Part shown: positions 11,060-21,623 of the stretch, piece by piece | How the letters are laid out: each line of letters starts with the position of its first letter | How positions within the stretch are numbered: the first letter of the stretch is position 1 | Source: Typhlomys cinereus | Taxonomy: Eukaryota; Chordata; Mammalia; Rodentia; Platacanthomyidae | Length of the DNA stretch: 64,000 nucleotides | NCBI GenBank assembly: GCA_023101885.1 | Contig: JALPQD010000044.1 | Coordinates: 8,337,565 to 8,401,564, forward strand | Direction: 5' to 3' | The notes under the pieces: model-generated | What the model saw: only the letters and a program-made list of their open reading frames with translations | What the model was told of the DNA's origin: nothing | The model's database searches: none | Position numbers and translations under genes: made by a program

Positions 11060-14000
11060 TTAGGAGCCGCCTATTAGGGAGTACATACGGCTCTTAATTT
11101 TCTGGGTCTGGGATACTTCACTTAATATAATTGTTTCTAATGACATCCATTTCCCGGCAAATTCCAGTAATTCATCATTTTTGATGGCTGAGTAGTACTC
11201 CATTGTATAGATGTACCACAGTTTCCTTATCCACTTGTCAACTGTTGGACATTTGGGTTGATTCCATGTCTTTGCTATTGTAAACAGTGCTGCTATGAAC
11301 ATGGTCGTGCTTGTGCTATAGAGGTGAACCTCTGCTGTATGGGGGGTTATACCCAAAAGTGGAATCGCAGGGTCATATGGCATTTCAATCTTTAATTTCT
11401 TTAAGAATCTCCAGATGGCTCGCCAGAGTGGCTGTATGAGCCTGCACTCCCACCAGCAATGTAGGAGAGTTCCCCTCTCTCCACATCCTCTCCAGCATTT
11501 GTTGTTGTTTGTGTTGTGGATTTTTGCCATCCTGACTGGGGTGAGATGATATCTCAGGGAAGTTTTGATTTGCATTTCCCTGATGGCTAAAGAAGTGGAG
11601 CATTTTTTAAGATATTTGTTAGACATTTTAATTTCATCCCTGGTAAAATTTCTTTTAAGTTCCAGGGCCCATTTTTTAATTGGGCCATTGGTTTCCTTGA
11701 TGTTTAGTTTTCTAAGTTCTTTGTGCACTCTGGACAGTAGAGCTTTATCAGATGTGTGGTTAGTGAAGATTTTCTCCCATTCTGTGGGTTGCCTTTGAGC
11801 TCCTGTTACAATCTCTTTATCTGAACAGAAGCTCTTTAATGTCACAAGATCCCAATTGTTGAGAGTTGGTAGCAGTGACTGTGCCATTGGATGTCTGTTT
11901 AGGAACTGTTGGCCTAGCTCAATCAGCTCGAGGGAGTTCCCTATCATTTCAACTATGGTTTTTATAGTCTCTGGCCTGATATCAAGGTCCTTGATCCATT
12001 TGGAATTAAGTCTTGTACATGGTGACAAGTATGGGTCCAGCTTTAATCTTCTGCATGTGGAGATCCAGTTTTGCCAACACCATTTGTTGAAGATGCTGTT
12101 CTTTTTTCATTGGATTCTTTGGGCCCCTTTGTCAAAGACCAAATGGCTGTAATTTTGTGGGCTTATATCTGGGTCTTCAATCCTTATCCATTGAACTGTG
12201 TGTCTATTTTGGAGCCAGTACCAGGCTGTTTTTATAACTATGGATTTGTAATATAGACTAAGGTTCGGTATGGTAATACCTCTAGCAGTGTTTTTGTTAC
12301 TCAGGATTGACTTTGCTATTCTAGGTCTTTTGTGCCTCCATATGAACGTTGAGATTGTTTGGTCAACTTCTTTGAAGAATTGCTTTGGGATTTTAATTGG
12401 TATAGCATTGAATTTGTATATTGCCTTTGGTAGGATGGTCATTTTTACAATGTTGATTCTGCCAATCCAGGAACATGGGAGGTCTTCCCACCTTCTGGTG
12501 TCTTCTGCAATTTCTTTCTTTAGGGTTTTAAAGTTTTCATTGTAAAGGTCTTTTACCTCCTTGGTTAGGTTTATACCAAGGTATTTCATTTTTTTAGGGC
12601 TATAGTGAATGGGATGGTTTCTCTCAAGGCTTTTTCACTTCTTTCATTCTGGGCATATAGGAAGGCCTCTGATTTTTGCACAGTTATTTTGTATCCTGCC
12701 ACCCTGCTGAACTTCTCAATTAGTTCCAGGAGCTTCCTGGTGGAGTTTTTGGGATCACTCAGGTATAAGATCATGGCATCTGCAAATTCGGATAGTTTGA
12801 CTTCTTCCTTGCTGATTTGAATCCCTCTTATGTCCCTTTCTTGTCTTATGGCTTCAGCTAAGACTTCAAGTACAATATTGAATAGAAGTGGTGAGAGTGG
12901 ACATCCTTGTCTAGTTCCTGATCGAAGTGGGAATGCTTCCAATTGTTCCCCATTGAGCATAGTCCTTGCTGTGGGCTTGTTGTATACAGCTTTTATTATA
13001 TTGATAAAGGCTCCTTCCATTCCTACTGTCTCTAGCATTTTGATCATAAAAGGCTGTTGAATCTTGTCAAAAGCTTTTTCTGCATCTATCGAGAGTATCA
13101 TGTGGTCTTGGACTTTGGACTGGTTTACATGATGAATTACATTTATTGATTTGCGTATGTTGAACCAACCTGGTGTGCCGGGGATGAAGCCTACTTGGTC
13201 CCCGTAAATGATCTTTTTAATGTGTTTTTGAATCCGATTCGCTAAGACTTTGTTGAGAATCTTTGTGTCTGTGTTCATCAGAGAGATTGGTCTATAGTTT
13301 TCTTTTTTAAGTGAGTCTTTATTAGGTTTTGGGATTAAGACGATATTATCTTCATAGAAGGAATTTGGTAGTGTTCCTTCCTTTGCTATTTGATGGAACA
13401 GTTTAAGGAGTATTGATATTATTAACTCCTTAAATGTCTGGTAGAACTCTGTGCTGAATCCATCTGGTCCAGGACATTTTTTGGTGGGAAGATTCAAGAT
13501 TACTTCCTCAACTTTCTTATATGTTTTAGGACTATTTAAATAATTCACAACTTCCCCATTCAATTTAGGTAAGTTGTGTTTACTTAGAAATTCATCCATC
13601 TCTTTTGTGTTGTCAAACTTCACAGAGTACAAGTTTTTGAAATATGATGTTGTAATTCTCTGGATTTCTTGGGTATCAGTAGTGATAACTCCATGTTCAT
13701 TTCTGATTTTGTTAATTTGGGTTTTCTCTCTCCTGCTTTTGCTCAATTTAGCTAGGGGTGTATCAATCTTATTGATTTTTTTCAAAGAACCAGCTTTTTG
13801 ACTGGTTGATTTTTTTCTATCGTTTTCTTAATCTCGATTTCAGCTATTTCTCCCCTTATTTTGCTAATCTCCTCTCTTCTACTACTTTTGGGATCAGATT
13901 GCTCTAGTTTCTCTAAAGCTTTAAGCTCCATTGTTAAGTTGTTTATTTCTGATGTTTCCATTTTTTTGATGTAGGCATTAAGAGCTATGAACTTACCTCT

Positions 14001-14885
14001 TAGAACAGCTTTCATTGTGTCCCAGAGATTTTGGTAAGTTGTACTTTCGTTAACATTCACTTTCAGGAAATCTTGAATTTCCTTTTTAATTTCTTCCTGA
14101 ATCCAGTTCTCATTCAGCATCATAGTGTTAAGTTTCCAGGAGTTAGTGTATTTTCTCTTGTTTGATGTGTTGTGGATGTCCAGCTTTAGGCCGTGATGGT
14201 CTGATAGGGCACAGGTTAGAATTTGAACTTTCTTGTATATGTGTAGATTCATTTTGTGGCCCAGTATGTGATCTATTTTGGAGAAAGTTCCGTGTGCTGC
14301 TGAGAAAAATGTGTATTCTTTGGTGCTTGGGTGAAAAGTTCAATAGAGATCTGTAAGGTCCATTTCTTTCAGGGTTTGATTAAGTTCCAAAGTGTCTCTG
14401 TTAAGCTTTTGACCTGTTGATCTATCCCATGTAGAGAGGGCGGTGTTGATGTCCCCAAGAATTATCGTTTGGGGGTTGATTTCTTGCTTTAGACGCTGTA
14501 GGGTTTTCTTAATGAATGTGGAGGGGCCCGTATTGGGTGCATATATGTTCAGTATTGTGAGGTCTTCCTGGTGAATTGTACCTGTGACTAAAATGTAGTA
14601 TCCATCCGTGTCTCTTATAATTTTCTTTGGTTTGAAGTCCACTTTGTCTGATAGCATAATGGCTACCCCTGCCTGTTTTCTGCTTCCATTTGCTTGTAGA
14701 ATTGTTGACCAGCCTTTTATTTTTAGAGGGTGCCTATCTTTTGTGGTGAGATGGGTTTCTTGTAGGCAGCAGATTGATGGATTGTGATTTTTAATCCAAG
14801 TTTGTAATCTGTGTCTCTTGATCGGTGAATTAATTCCATTATCATTTAGTGTTATAATGGGGAAACTATTTTTAATTCCAGATAT
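11060..14885 (-). pseudogene. L1 F ORF2 (EN-RT), inactivated
   Basis: ORF2p nicks DNA and reverse-transcribes L1 RNA at the target. Span and order match a normal ORF2 of about 1275 residues. The endonuclease has GDINTALSTW and SDHHGLKLD. The RT has [19 protein letters not shown] and a YADD-equivalent site. The C-terminus carries [18 protein letters not shown] and ends SLIGGS then TAA at 11060-11062. Damage: the start is ATA (14883-14885), there is a stop near 14340 (Arg codon to TGA) and a frameshift near 13800. A 1-base deletion near 12590 is also found in L1 S, and there is a Trp-to-stop near 12105. The catalytic site reads FADA instead of FADD, so it is dead even apart from the stops. Confidence 0.93.
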
Positions 14886-14935
14886 TTATTATGTTTAGTA
14901 GTTTTTATAAGTATATTGCTTCGCTTTTAATGGTG

Positions 14936-16001
14936 TTATATTTGCCTTCTGTTCTCCTGGATATGCCTGTTTTTTTCTTCACGCTTGAGTATCATTTCTA
15001 GCATTTTTTGAAGGCCTGGTTTGGTGGACATGTATCCCTTCAAGTTGTCTTTGTGCTGGAAAGTTTTTCTTTCTCCCTCGATCATGACTGATAGTTTTGC
15101 AGGGTAAATCAGCCTAGGTTGACATTTTTGCTCATTCAATACTTGAAGTATGTCTCTCCAAGCTCTTCTTGCTTTTACTGTTTCGACTGAGAAGTCATTT
15201 GTTATTTTAATAGGTTTACCTTTAAAAGTGACTTGTTTTTTCTCCCTTGAAGCTCTCAGCACCAGTTCTTTATCTTGAATTTGGAGTGTTTTAACTATTA
15301 TTTGCTGTGGGGTGCTTCTGTTTTGGTCGTATCTGTTTGGGGGTGTGGAATGCCTCTTGTATATGGATGGGCCTTTCTTTTTTTATATGGGGAAAGTTTT
15401 CCTTGATGATCATTTGAAAAATTTCCTCAGGGGTGGTATTTTGAGATTCTTGCTCTGGTATTCCATGAATACGCATGTTAGGCTTTTTCAGGGTGTCCCA
15501 TATCTCTTGGATATTTCTCTCAAGTATCTTTTTGGCTTTAACAACCTCTTCCATTGAGCTGGTTAGTACTCTCACTTTATCTTCAAGGTCTGAAATTCTG
15601 TTTTCTGCTTCGTTAGTTCTGTTGATAAGACTCTCTGTAGAGTTCTGGGTTGAAGATAACTTGTCTTGTAGCTCAGTTTTAAACTCTGCTTGAGTCTGCT
15701 TTAACTGCTCTATGCCAGTTTTTGTTTCTTGCACTGTTTTTCTCAACTCCTCCAAATGTCTGTTGTGTTCCTCTTCAAAGCGATTGATTCGATTATGTAA
15801 TTCCTCCCAGATTTCCTCTTTCATAGTATTGAACATGGTAATGATCATATTTTGAAAGTCGTTATCCTGGGTGAGGCTTTCTTGGCCTTTTTCCGCGGGT
15901 TTGTTCTGGTTGGAGTCTAACATTATGGGATTAATTTCTTCAGTGGGAGATTTGTTTACTTGAGTGTTGCTTCTCATGGATTTGCACTTTGACTTTGGCA
16001 T
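14936..16001 (-). pseudogene. L1 F ORF1, one frameshift
   Basis: ORF1p is the trimeric RNA-binding chaperone of the L1 particle. The copy starts MPKSKCKSMRSNTQVNK. It has a coiled-coil region with heptad-like Glu/Leu pattern (about residues 40-160), the RRM region (IQEIWDTLKKPNMRIHGIPE) and the C-terminal domain (ITNDFSVETVKARRAWRDIL, then YPAKLSVMIEGERKTF). The frame shifts near 15290-15300, where an extra G in a G run after 'ctgttt' separates the two halves of 236 and 108 residues. The total of about 355 residues fits the family. Confidence 0.92.
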
Positions 16002-16416
16002 TGTCGTTTTAACTCTTAAGATCTTTCAATTTCACTAAACTGAATTATTTGGCCTGGGGTTCTTGGGGTGGGCAGGGACAGAGCTTACCTAGGTCATGGG
16101 TGAGTCCCTGCTGGACCGCGGGCGTCATGGCCAGCGGAGCGGGGTGGGGAATGGGAGGATGGGGGCGTCGGCGTGGAGCTATTTAACCCGAGGGCAGCTG
16201 GGGCAGGGCCGGGCGCAGGGGAAGGTCCTCCTCTTCCCTCGGCCCTGTGCACAGCTCTGGCTGGATGGTGGGGTCGGATCCAGGTCCCTTTTGGCTGACC
16301 TGGCGTTCTGGTGGGCGGGCGCGGGCGGAGCTTACCTAGGTCGCGGGGTGAGGCCCGCCTGGACCGAGGGAGCGCACGCGTCCTGAGCGGCGGAGCGGGG
16401 TGGGGTGAAAGGGAGC
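16002..16416 (-). promoter_or_regulatory. L1 F 5'UTR, GC-rich monomer type
   Basis: GC-rich promoter region right upstream of ORF1. The phrase 'cggagcggggtgggg' occurs near 16137 and again near 16391, so there is a little over one monomer of about 255 bases. Each unit contains 'gagctatttaacccgag' (sense CTCGGGTTAAATAGCTC), a TATA-like element. The layout resembles the tandem promoter monomers of mouse L1. Promoter function is inferred from position and composition. Confidence 0.75.
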
Positions 16417-16639
16417 GATGTCCCATAGCTCTTGAATATTTCTCTCAAGTTTCTTTTTGGCTTTAACAACCTCTTTCATTGAGCTGGTTGATTCTTCCAC
16501 TTTGTCATTAAGATCTGAAGTGCTATTTTCTGCTGAATTTGTTCTCGTTGGAAGCTATCATTATGGAGTTAATTCTTTCGGTGGGAGATTTGTTTTCTTG
16601 GGTTTTGTTTCTCATGGATTTGGACTTTGACTTGGGCAT

Positions 16640-17371
16640 TGTCGTTTTATCTCTTAACCTTCTTTCAATTTCTGCATGTTTTTGACTGAATTGAATTAGT
16701 TGGTATCACTACTCTGGGGCAGTTATTACTAGTGTTTGCCTTCATATTGGTTATGCCTGTTATTATTGTTATTTCCTAGATGAGGCTATTAGACAGTTGG
16801 TACAGGGGTGGACAGGGGATGAATATTAGTGTGGTAGTATACTTTTACGATTTAGTACCTTGGTGATATGTGAGGATGAGTGGTATAGTCCCTGAACTTG
16901 TATATGTTTTAGGGGTGGCTATATGGAAAAGTTAATCTACAGTGACTAATAATTGAAGGGAACAGGATGGTAAGAAGGGGGTTTACTTAATTTTGAACTG
17001 GATGTGAAGAATCTCATGTGACAGAATGATTTTAGAGGACTTCAGATGTATGGCCTTTGTCCCCTAGAGCTTTGCTTGTGTTTTCTTTGGACTCTGTTGA
17101 ATTCTGAGGAGCAGTGTGTTCTCCCTGGACAGAGGATGTCCCAGGCAGGCGGAAAGGGCAGAGGTGCTGGTGAAGGCGCAGTTTACCTGGGACCTGGGAT
17201 GTGGACTAGTGGTCCTCCCTAGCAGAGAACAGACTGGGTGCTGCTCTGGCTGGCTGGTGGGAGGAGCTGGGGCAAGCAGGTCACCTGGGGCCTGGGGATG
17301 AACTGGGGGGATTTACCTGATGAGCAGTGTGTTCTCCCTGGACCGAGAGTGTCCCGGGAAGGCGGAAAGGT
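16640..17371 (-). promoter_or_regulatory. L1 A 5'UTR, older long type
   Basis: About 730 bases upstream of ORF1 of L1 A. The first 470 are unique-looking and match L1 K (for example GGTGGCTATATGGAAAAGTTAATC at about 16913 and 40585, quoted in part). The distal part has a tandem unit: 'gagcagtgtgttctccctgg' occurs near 17110 and 17320, a period of about 212 bases. It is unrelated to the monomers of L1 F, J and S. Confidence 0.75.
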
Positions 17372-17467
17372 CCATAACACTCTTTTATAAGAGATGGAAC
17401 CATAAAAAATTAATGTTTCCCTTAGTTCTTCACCCAGTAACTCAACTGTCACCTGCAAACAGGTTTT

Positions 17468-17518
17468 TTTTTTTTATAATTAATTCAACTGTGTGCATAT
17501 GCGTGTGTATATGTGCGC

Positions 17519-17563
<45 letters not shown>

Positions 17564-17764
17564 ACCACGGACGAATTCGCGAACCATCATGGATGCTTCC
17601 ACCTCATTCTGCCCCGGGATTCACAGGCTCCGCCCTACCAGGACCAGAAGCGCAGGCCGCCCCCGCTTCCGCCTGGCGTCTATACGTGGGATCTGGGATC
17701 CGAACTCAGGACCTTCCGCCTGCAAGGCGGAGGCTTAACCCCTGAGCCACCTCTCCAGCCCCAT
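17468..17764 (-). mobile_element. Young tRNA-derived SINE
   Basis: Reverse-oriented full copy: T-rich tail, (TG)n tract about 17523-17560, body, and head with B box and A box ending 'cctctccagcccc'. TGCAAACAGGTTTT (17454-17467) and TGCACACAGGTTTT (17765-17778) make a 14-bp TSD with one mismatch. Confidence 0.92.
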
Positions 17765-17778
17765 TGCACACAGGTTTT

Positions 17779-18478
17779 ACAGTATTGAATGATAGGCTCT
17801 GTGCCAGCAAATTTCATTCCTTCTTGCTTTTTAAATGCCTTGTTCTAGTGCTACCAGTAAAATAACAAAGACACTACAAATTAAGGTTACTAAAAATTAA
17901 TTTAGAATAAACTTTCATATTAAAACTTACATTGAAAACAAATAAGAACCCAAACCAGTGAGTCAAGTATTCATGAAACAAGTAAGCATGATTTCATAGA
18001 TTAGCCAGCAGATACTCAAGTTCAACTAAACACTAAATAAAGTGAAATGGCTTCTTTCAAGTATTCTCTTGGTTCATCAATACTGCATGCGTTCCCTTTT
18101 AAAACACATTTTATATGGCACAGTTTCCCTCATATGTAAATAACATAAGTCCTTAGAAAAAGCAAGTTAAAGAATTTAGCTTTTTTGCAAAGGACAGTAA
18201 AAGAGGATGAAACATATTTTGGATAATTTTAAATGGCACACATACAGTATTTTTTATTCTTGAACCAATAAAATCACTATCATATCCAGAGTAAAATAAG
18301 TGCCCTTTATATTCCAGTCTAATCAAACTAATTATGCTAGAAATAGGTCTAGGAATTGGAATTCAAATGCTTAAGGTATGAAAATGTTCTATACTTGGAG
18401 ACATACCATCGTCTCTCTGGCAAATCTGAACCTTGTCTTATGTCATTTCTGTATGTCTGCATGTGCATGTAAACATGG

Positions 18479-18524
<46 letters not shown>

Positions 18525-18594
18525 ACACACATATACATTTGGAAGATTAGCCTTAGAGTGTTATTATAGTGATTATGGGATCCTCAAAGGCAGG
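17779..18594. other. Spacer with (TA)n(TG)n microsatellite
   Basis: No gene recognised. A TATA then TG dinucleotide run lies at about 18479-18522, followed by ACACAC. Open frames reading Cys-Val repeats here are products of the microsatellite. Confidence 0.6.
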
Positions 18595-18610
18595 CATAAT
18601 ATGGATTAAA

Positions 18611-18874
18611 GTTTTTTGTTGTTATTTTTTATTTATTCAGTTGAGCGAGTGTGCGTGCGTAGATCCACAGGTGAATTCGGGAACCACCATGGATAGCCTC
18701 CACCTCCTCCTTGTTTACTCTGCCCTGGGATTCACAGGCTCCGCCCTACCAGGACCAGAAGCGCAGGCCGCCCCTGCTTCTGCCCAGCGTCTATATGTGG
18801 GGTCTAGGATCCGAACTCAGGACCTTCCGCCTGCAAGGCAGAGGCTTAACCCCTGAGCTAACTCTCCAGCCCCC
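18611..18874 (-). mobile_element. Young tRNA-derived SINE, short TG tract
   Basis: Same family and orientation as the copy at 17468, but the TG tract has shrunk to 'gtgtgcgtgcg'. CATAATATGGATTAAA (18595-18610) and CACAATATGAATTAAA (18875-18890) form the TSD with two mismatches. Confidence 0.92.
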
Positions 18875-18890
18875 CACAATATGAATTAAA

Positions 18891-19424
18891 CTGCATTATC
18901 AAGTTCAATATTAGAAACAGTAGACTTCCCTGCCATCTGATACTTAGGAACCACTGGCACCATAAACTGTTTATCTGATAAATTCGCCAAAAGTTTGGTA
19001 ATTATTACTACCCTGTTTTTGAATGTATACAATACAAAAGGAAAAGATACTCAGCTATGTAACTTCTATCACAATAAACTGCTGAACAGTATAAAAGGAT
19101 TGGCATTATGAACACAATTTAAAACTGGTTTTTGCAATAGTAGATTTTAAACGTCTTACCAAAAAACTTAATTTCATGACATATAATTTACAAACTGTCA
19201 CTATTTAAAAGTCATCCTATATTCATTTTCTTTTTGTAACATTCCTCTATTTCCAGACATATTACAAATATTATAAAGGAAATCTTTCTGCACAGAATAG
19301 ACTGCAAACCTTATCAAAACTGTTTTAGTTCCCATCTTAGTTGTAAATTGGGTTTTACATAAGTATTATGTGTATATGTAAATAGCCTGCATACAATGAT
19401 AAATTAAAAGACTGAGTCCAACAA
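18891..19424. other. AT-rich spacer
   Basis: No gene or repeat recognised. Confidence 0.4.
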
Positions 19425-19800
19425 TGTTGTTGGGCTATTGCATCATTCAGAGTACCCTTCCTTCCCTGTTCTTCCCCAACCTAAGATGGCGCCCCAGGCT
19501 CCTCCCACCTTGTTGTAGTTCCTACGGGGGAGGAGGGGTGTTGGTGGCCGATTTCACGTGAATTCTTTGGTAGCTGAGTTTTTCTTTATAAGGTAGTTTA
19601 AATCATTCATTGTGTTTGCTGCCCCCTAGTGTTCCTCAGCGGTACAGGCTATATAAACTGGAAGAAAGCGAAAGTTGGCTGCTGCTCAGTGCATTTGGGC
19701 TAAGACACCCACTCTGTTCAGTTTGCTGTAGATTAAATCTCTAATGGTCTGTGGTTTTTGCTCCAGCTGGACACCGAGGGGACTGCCTTCCCATTCAAAT
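19425..19800 (+). mobile_element. Solo LTR of a class II (IAP/ERVK-like) ERV
   Basis: The left edge reads TGTTGGGC, a usual start for ERVK/IAP LTRs, and an AAGATGGCGCC motif follows about 55 bases later (IAP LTRs have AAGATGGCGC there). A TATA box (TATATAAA, 19650-19657) sits about 80 bases before an ATTAAA polyadenylation signal (19732-19737), followed by GGTCTGTGGTTTTTGCTCC, which resembles the IAP R/U5 region. No retroviral internal sequence flanks it, so it looks like a solo LTR. The 3' edge and the 6-bp TSD could not be placed, so it may be truncated. Confidence 0.7.
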
Positions 19801-20945
19801 ACATCTGCTTAGAAAATTTTAAACACAGTACTGTGAGAGTAACACACACGTGCAAATAAATATTTATAAAATTTCTATTGAAATCCTTCAGATTTTCATA
19901 GTTTTTTTGCTTTAACTCATAAAACACTGTTTAGATTGATCTATTGAATAACAAATGACATCTAATACATGATTCAGAGAAAGCAGGAGTATGACATTCT
20001 GTACACTATCACAGGAACATATTCCTAATATAGATTTCTAACATTAAAGAATGCTTAAGCAACTTTCATTAGTACCACTTATTTAACCCAAACATTAAAT
20101 GTACTTAATAAAGTTTAATATATAACAAGGAGATTTCTTCAGGATACTTTCATCATTCAAGCACTGCAGCTCATTATCACACAGAGGGTATAATGTTTCT
20201 ATGACTGCTCGGATCACACAGAGAATACAATGTTTCTATGACTACTCTGAGAAACCAGAAAACAAGATTACAATGCAGGTGTGCAGCACTCCTGTTCATA
20301 GCTGTCTGATCTTCTTTAAAATGCAGAATAAAAATAAACACCATTTCAAAAAGGAAAGCATATAAAATATACTCACAGCATTTATGTGAAAAACATGAAT
20401 ATATAAGTGTTTTCTAGTCTTGTCAATGTGTTCAACATGAAGAACCTCTCCCTCCATAATTGCCACATTTCAACTGTTGAAACAATACTTCTATGTTTTA
20501 TAAATAAATTTTACAAGGTTTCTGCTGGAGCTTCTTTTTTGTAAACAGTGGCTTACAACTTAAAGTAATAAGTATTTTCACATTCTAATCCAACTTTTAC
20601 ATGACTTAATATTTCTGAAGCTTTTTATTTTTATTTCTGCTTCAAGATAGAGGTAGATTTAGTAGAGATTGGGTAAGTCAGACTTACTGACTAAATGCGA
20701 TTACCAATGTTTTTATTTCTATTGTGCAGTTTCCAAGAATATTTGAAAAAAAATCAGAACCATTGAGATACTTCAAACTTCTCTTTTTCAAGCTTCAGTG
20801 AAACAATTGCATATTTTCAATTATTCACAAATAGATACAAAAATCCAAATAGAAAACAAATGCAGCTATAATAAAACAACAAAAACAAACCTATGAGAAA
20901 AGTTGCATCTGAATGGAAACTTTTATTTTATTTTTGCTTTTTAAA
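19801..20945. other. AT-rich spacer with a 37-bp tandem duplication
   Basis: Nothing gene-like. At 20176-20250 a unit of about 37 bases (ATCACACAGAG... GTTTCTATGACT) is repeated twice in tandem with several mismatches. Confidence 0.6.
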
Positions 20946-20956
20946 AGTGCATCTGG

Positions 20957-21230
20957 GGGCTGGAGAGGTGGCTCAGGGGTTAAGCCTCCGCCTTGCAGGC
21001 GGAAGGTCCTGAGTTCGGATCCTAGACCCCACGTATAGAGGCCGGGCGGAGGCGGGGGCGGCCTGTGCTTCTGGTCCTGGTAGGGCGGAGCCTGTGAATC
21101 CCGAAGCAGAAGGAGCTGGAGGTGTCCATGGTGGTTCGCGAATTCGTCCGTGGTTCTACACATACACAGACACACACACACACACACACAGTTGAATTAA
21201 TAATAATAAAAAAAAATTAAAAAAAAAAAA
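20957..21230 (+). mobile_element. Young tRNA-derived SINE, forward copy
   Basis: The clearest copy in sense orientation. The head GGGCTGGAGAGGTGGCTC is followed by the A box around 'tggctcaggggttaagcc' and the B box 'gagttcggatcc'. Then come a GC-rich body, a (CA)n tract about 21168-21190, and an A-rich tail. AGTGCATCTGG at 20946-20956 and 21231-21241 is the TSD. It lies exactly against the 5' end of L1 J. Internal Pol III boxes indicate a tRNA ancestry; it is not a tRNA gene. Confidence 0.93.
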
Positions 21231-21241
21231 AGTGCATCTGG

Positions 21242-21623
21242 CCCTTCCCCTCCACTCCGCCACCATGCGCGGTCCAGCCGGGCCTCACCATCCCATCGAC
21301 CCAAGTAAGCTCGGTCCCCGCCCACCCCTAGAGCCCCGGGCCGCTCAAGTGGACCCAGCTCCTCCCACCATCCAGCCGGAGCCACGCGCGCAGGGCCTGG
21401 GAGGAGGAGAGGGCACCCCCTCTGCGCCCGGGCCCCGCCCTCAGGTCCCCCAGGTTTAAATAGCGCCCCGCCGATGCCCCATCCTTCCTTCCCCCACTCC
21501 GCCGCCCGGGACATCACCTCCACCTAGGTAAGCTCTGTCTCCGCCCACCCCCAAAACCCCAGGCCAAATAATTCAGTTTAGTGAAAAACGCACAGAAATT
21601 AAAAGAAGATCTTAAGAGTTAAA
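21242..21623 (+). promoter_or_regulatory. L1 J 5'UTR, GC-rich monomer type
   Basis: CCACTCCGCC occurs at about 21251 and 21494, giving one monomer of about 243 bases plus a partial. It includes GGTTTAAATAGCG near 21452, the TATA-like element of the family, then a non-monomeric linker (about 21540-21623) up to the ORF1 ATG. Promoter function is inferred from comparison with L1 F and S. Confidence 0.75.

Larger units (their letters stand above)
9953..16416 (-). mobile_element. L1 F: full-length L1 nested in L1 A
   Basis: A complete L1 of about 6.46 kb: A/T tail and 3'UTR (9953-11059), ORF2 (11060-14885), ORF1 (14936-16001) and GC-rich 5'UTR (16002-16416). It interrupts ORF1 of L1 A. GATGTCCCATAACTCT (9936-9951) and GATGTCCCATAGCTCT (16417-16432) are the 16-bp TSD with one mismatch, and host ORF1 resumes directly after it. 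The 3'UTR contains an ORF2-like insert at about 10697-10733. Both ORFs are broken, so it is inactive. Confidence 0.93.
6633..17371 (-). mobile_element. L1 A: old L1 split by two younger L1s
   Basis: The outermost element of a nested stack. Its pieces are the tail (6633-6659), the 3'UTR end joined to ORF2 (7391-9344), ORF1 (about 9345-9952 and 16433-16639) and a long 5'UTR (16640-17371). CCATAATGCTCTTTT (6618-6632) and CCATAACACTCTTTT (17372-17386) form a 15-bp TSD with two mismatches, so both ends are the original ones. Inside it lie L1 E (6660-7390) and L1 F (9953-16416). It also has an internal deletion near 7575 that removes the rest of the 3'UTR and the ORF2 C-terminal part. Frames are full of stops. 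Confidence 0.85.

Noticed and set aside
12586..13785. A 399-residue reverse transcriptase frame that might be an active gene
   Set aside because: It is a fragment of L1 F ORF2 bounded by frameshifts, with FADA in place of FADD.
20957..21030. A tRNA gene (A and B boxes present)
   Set aside because: No tRNA cloverleaf with an anticodon arm is supported; the sequence continues into a SINE body, CA tract and A tail with a TSD.
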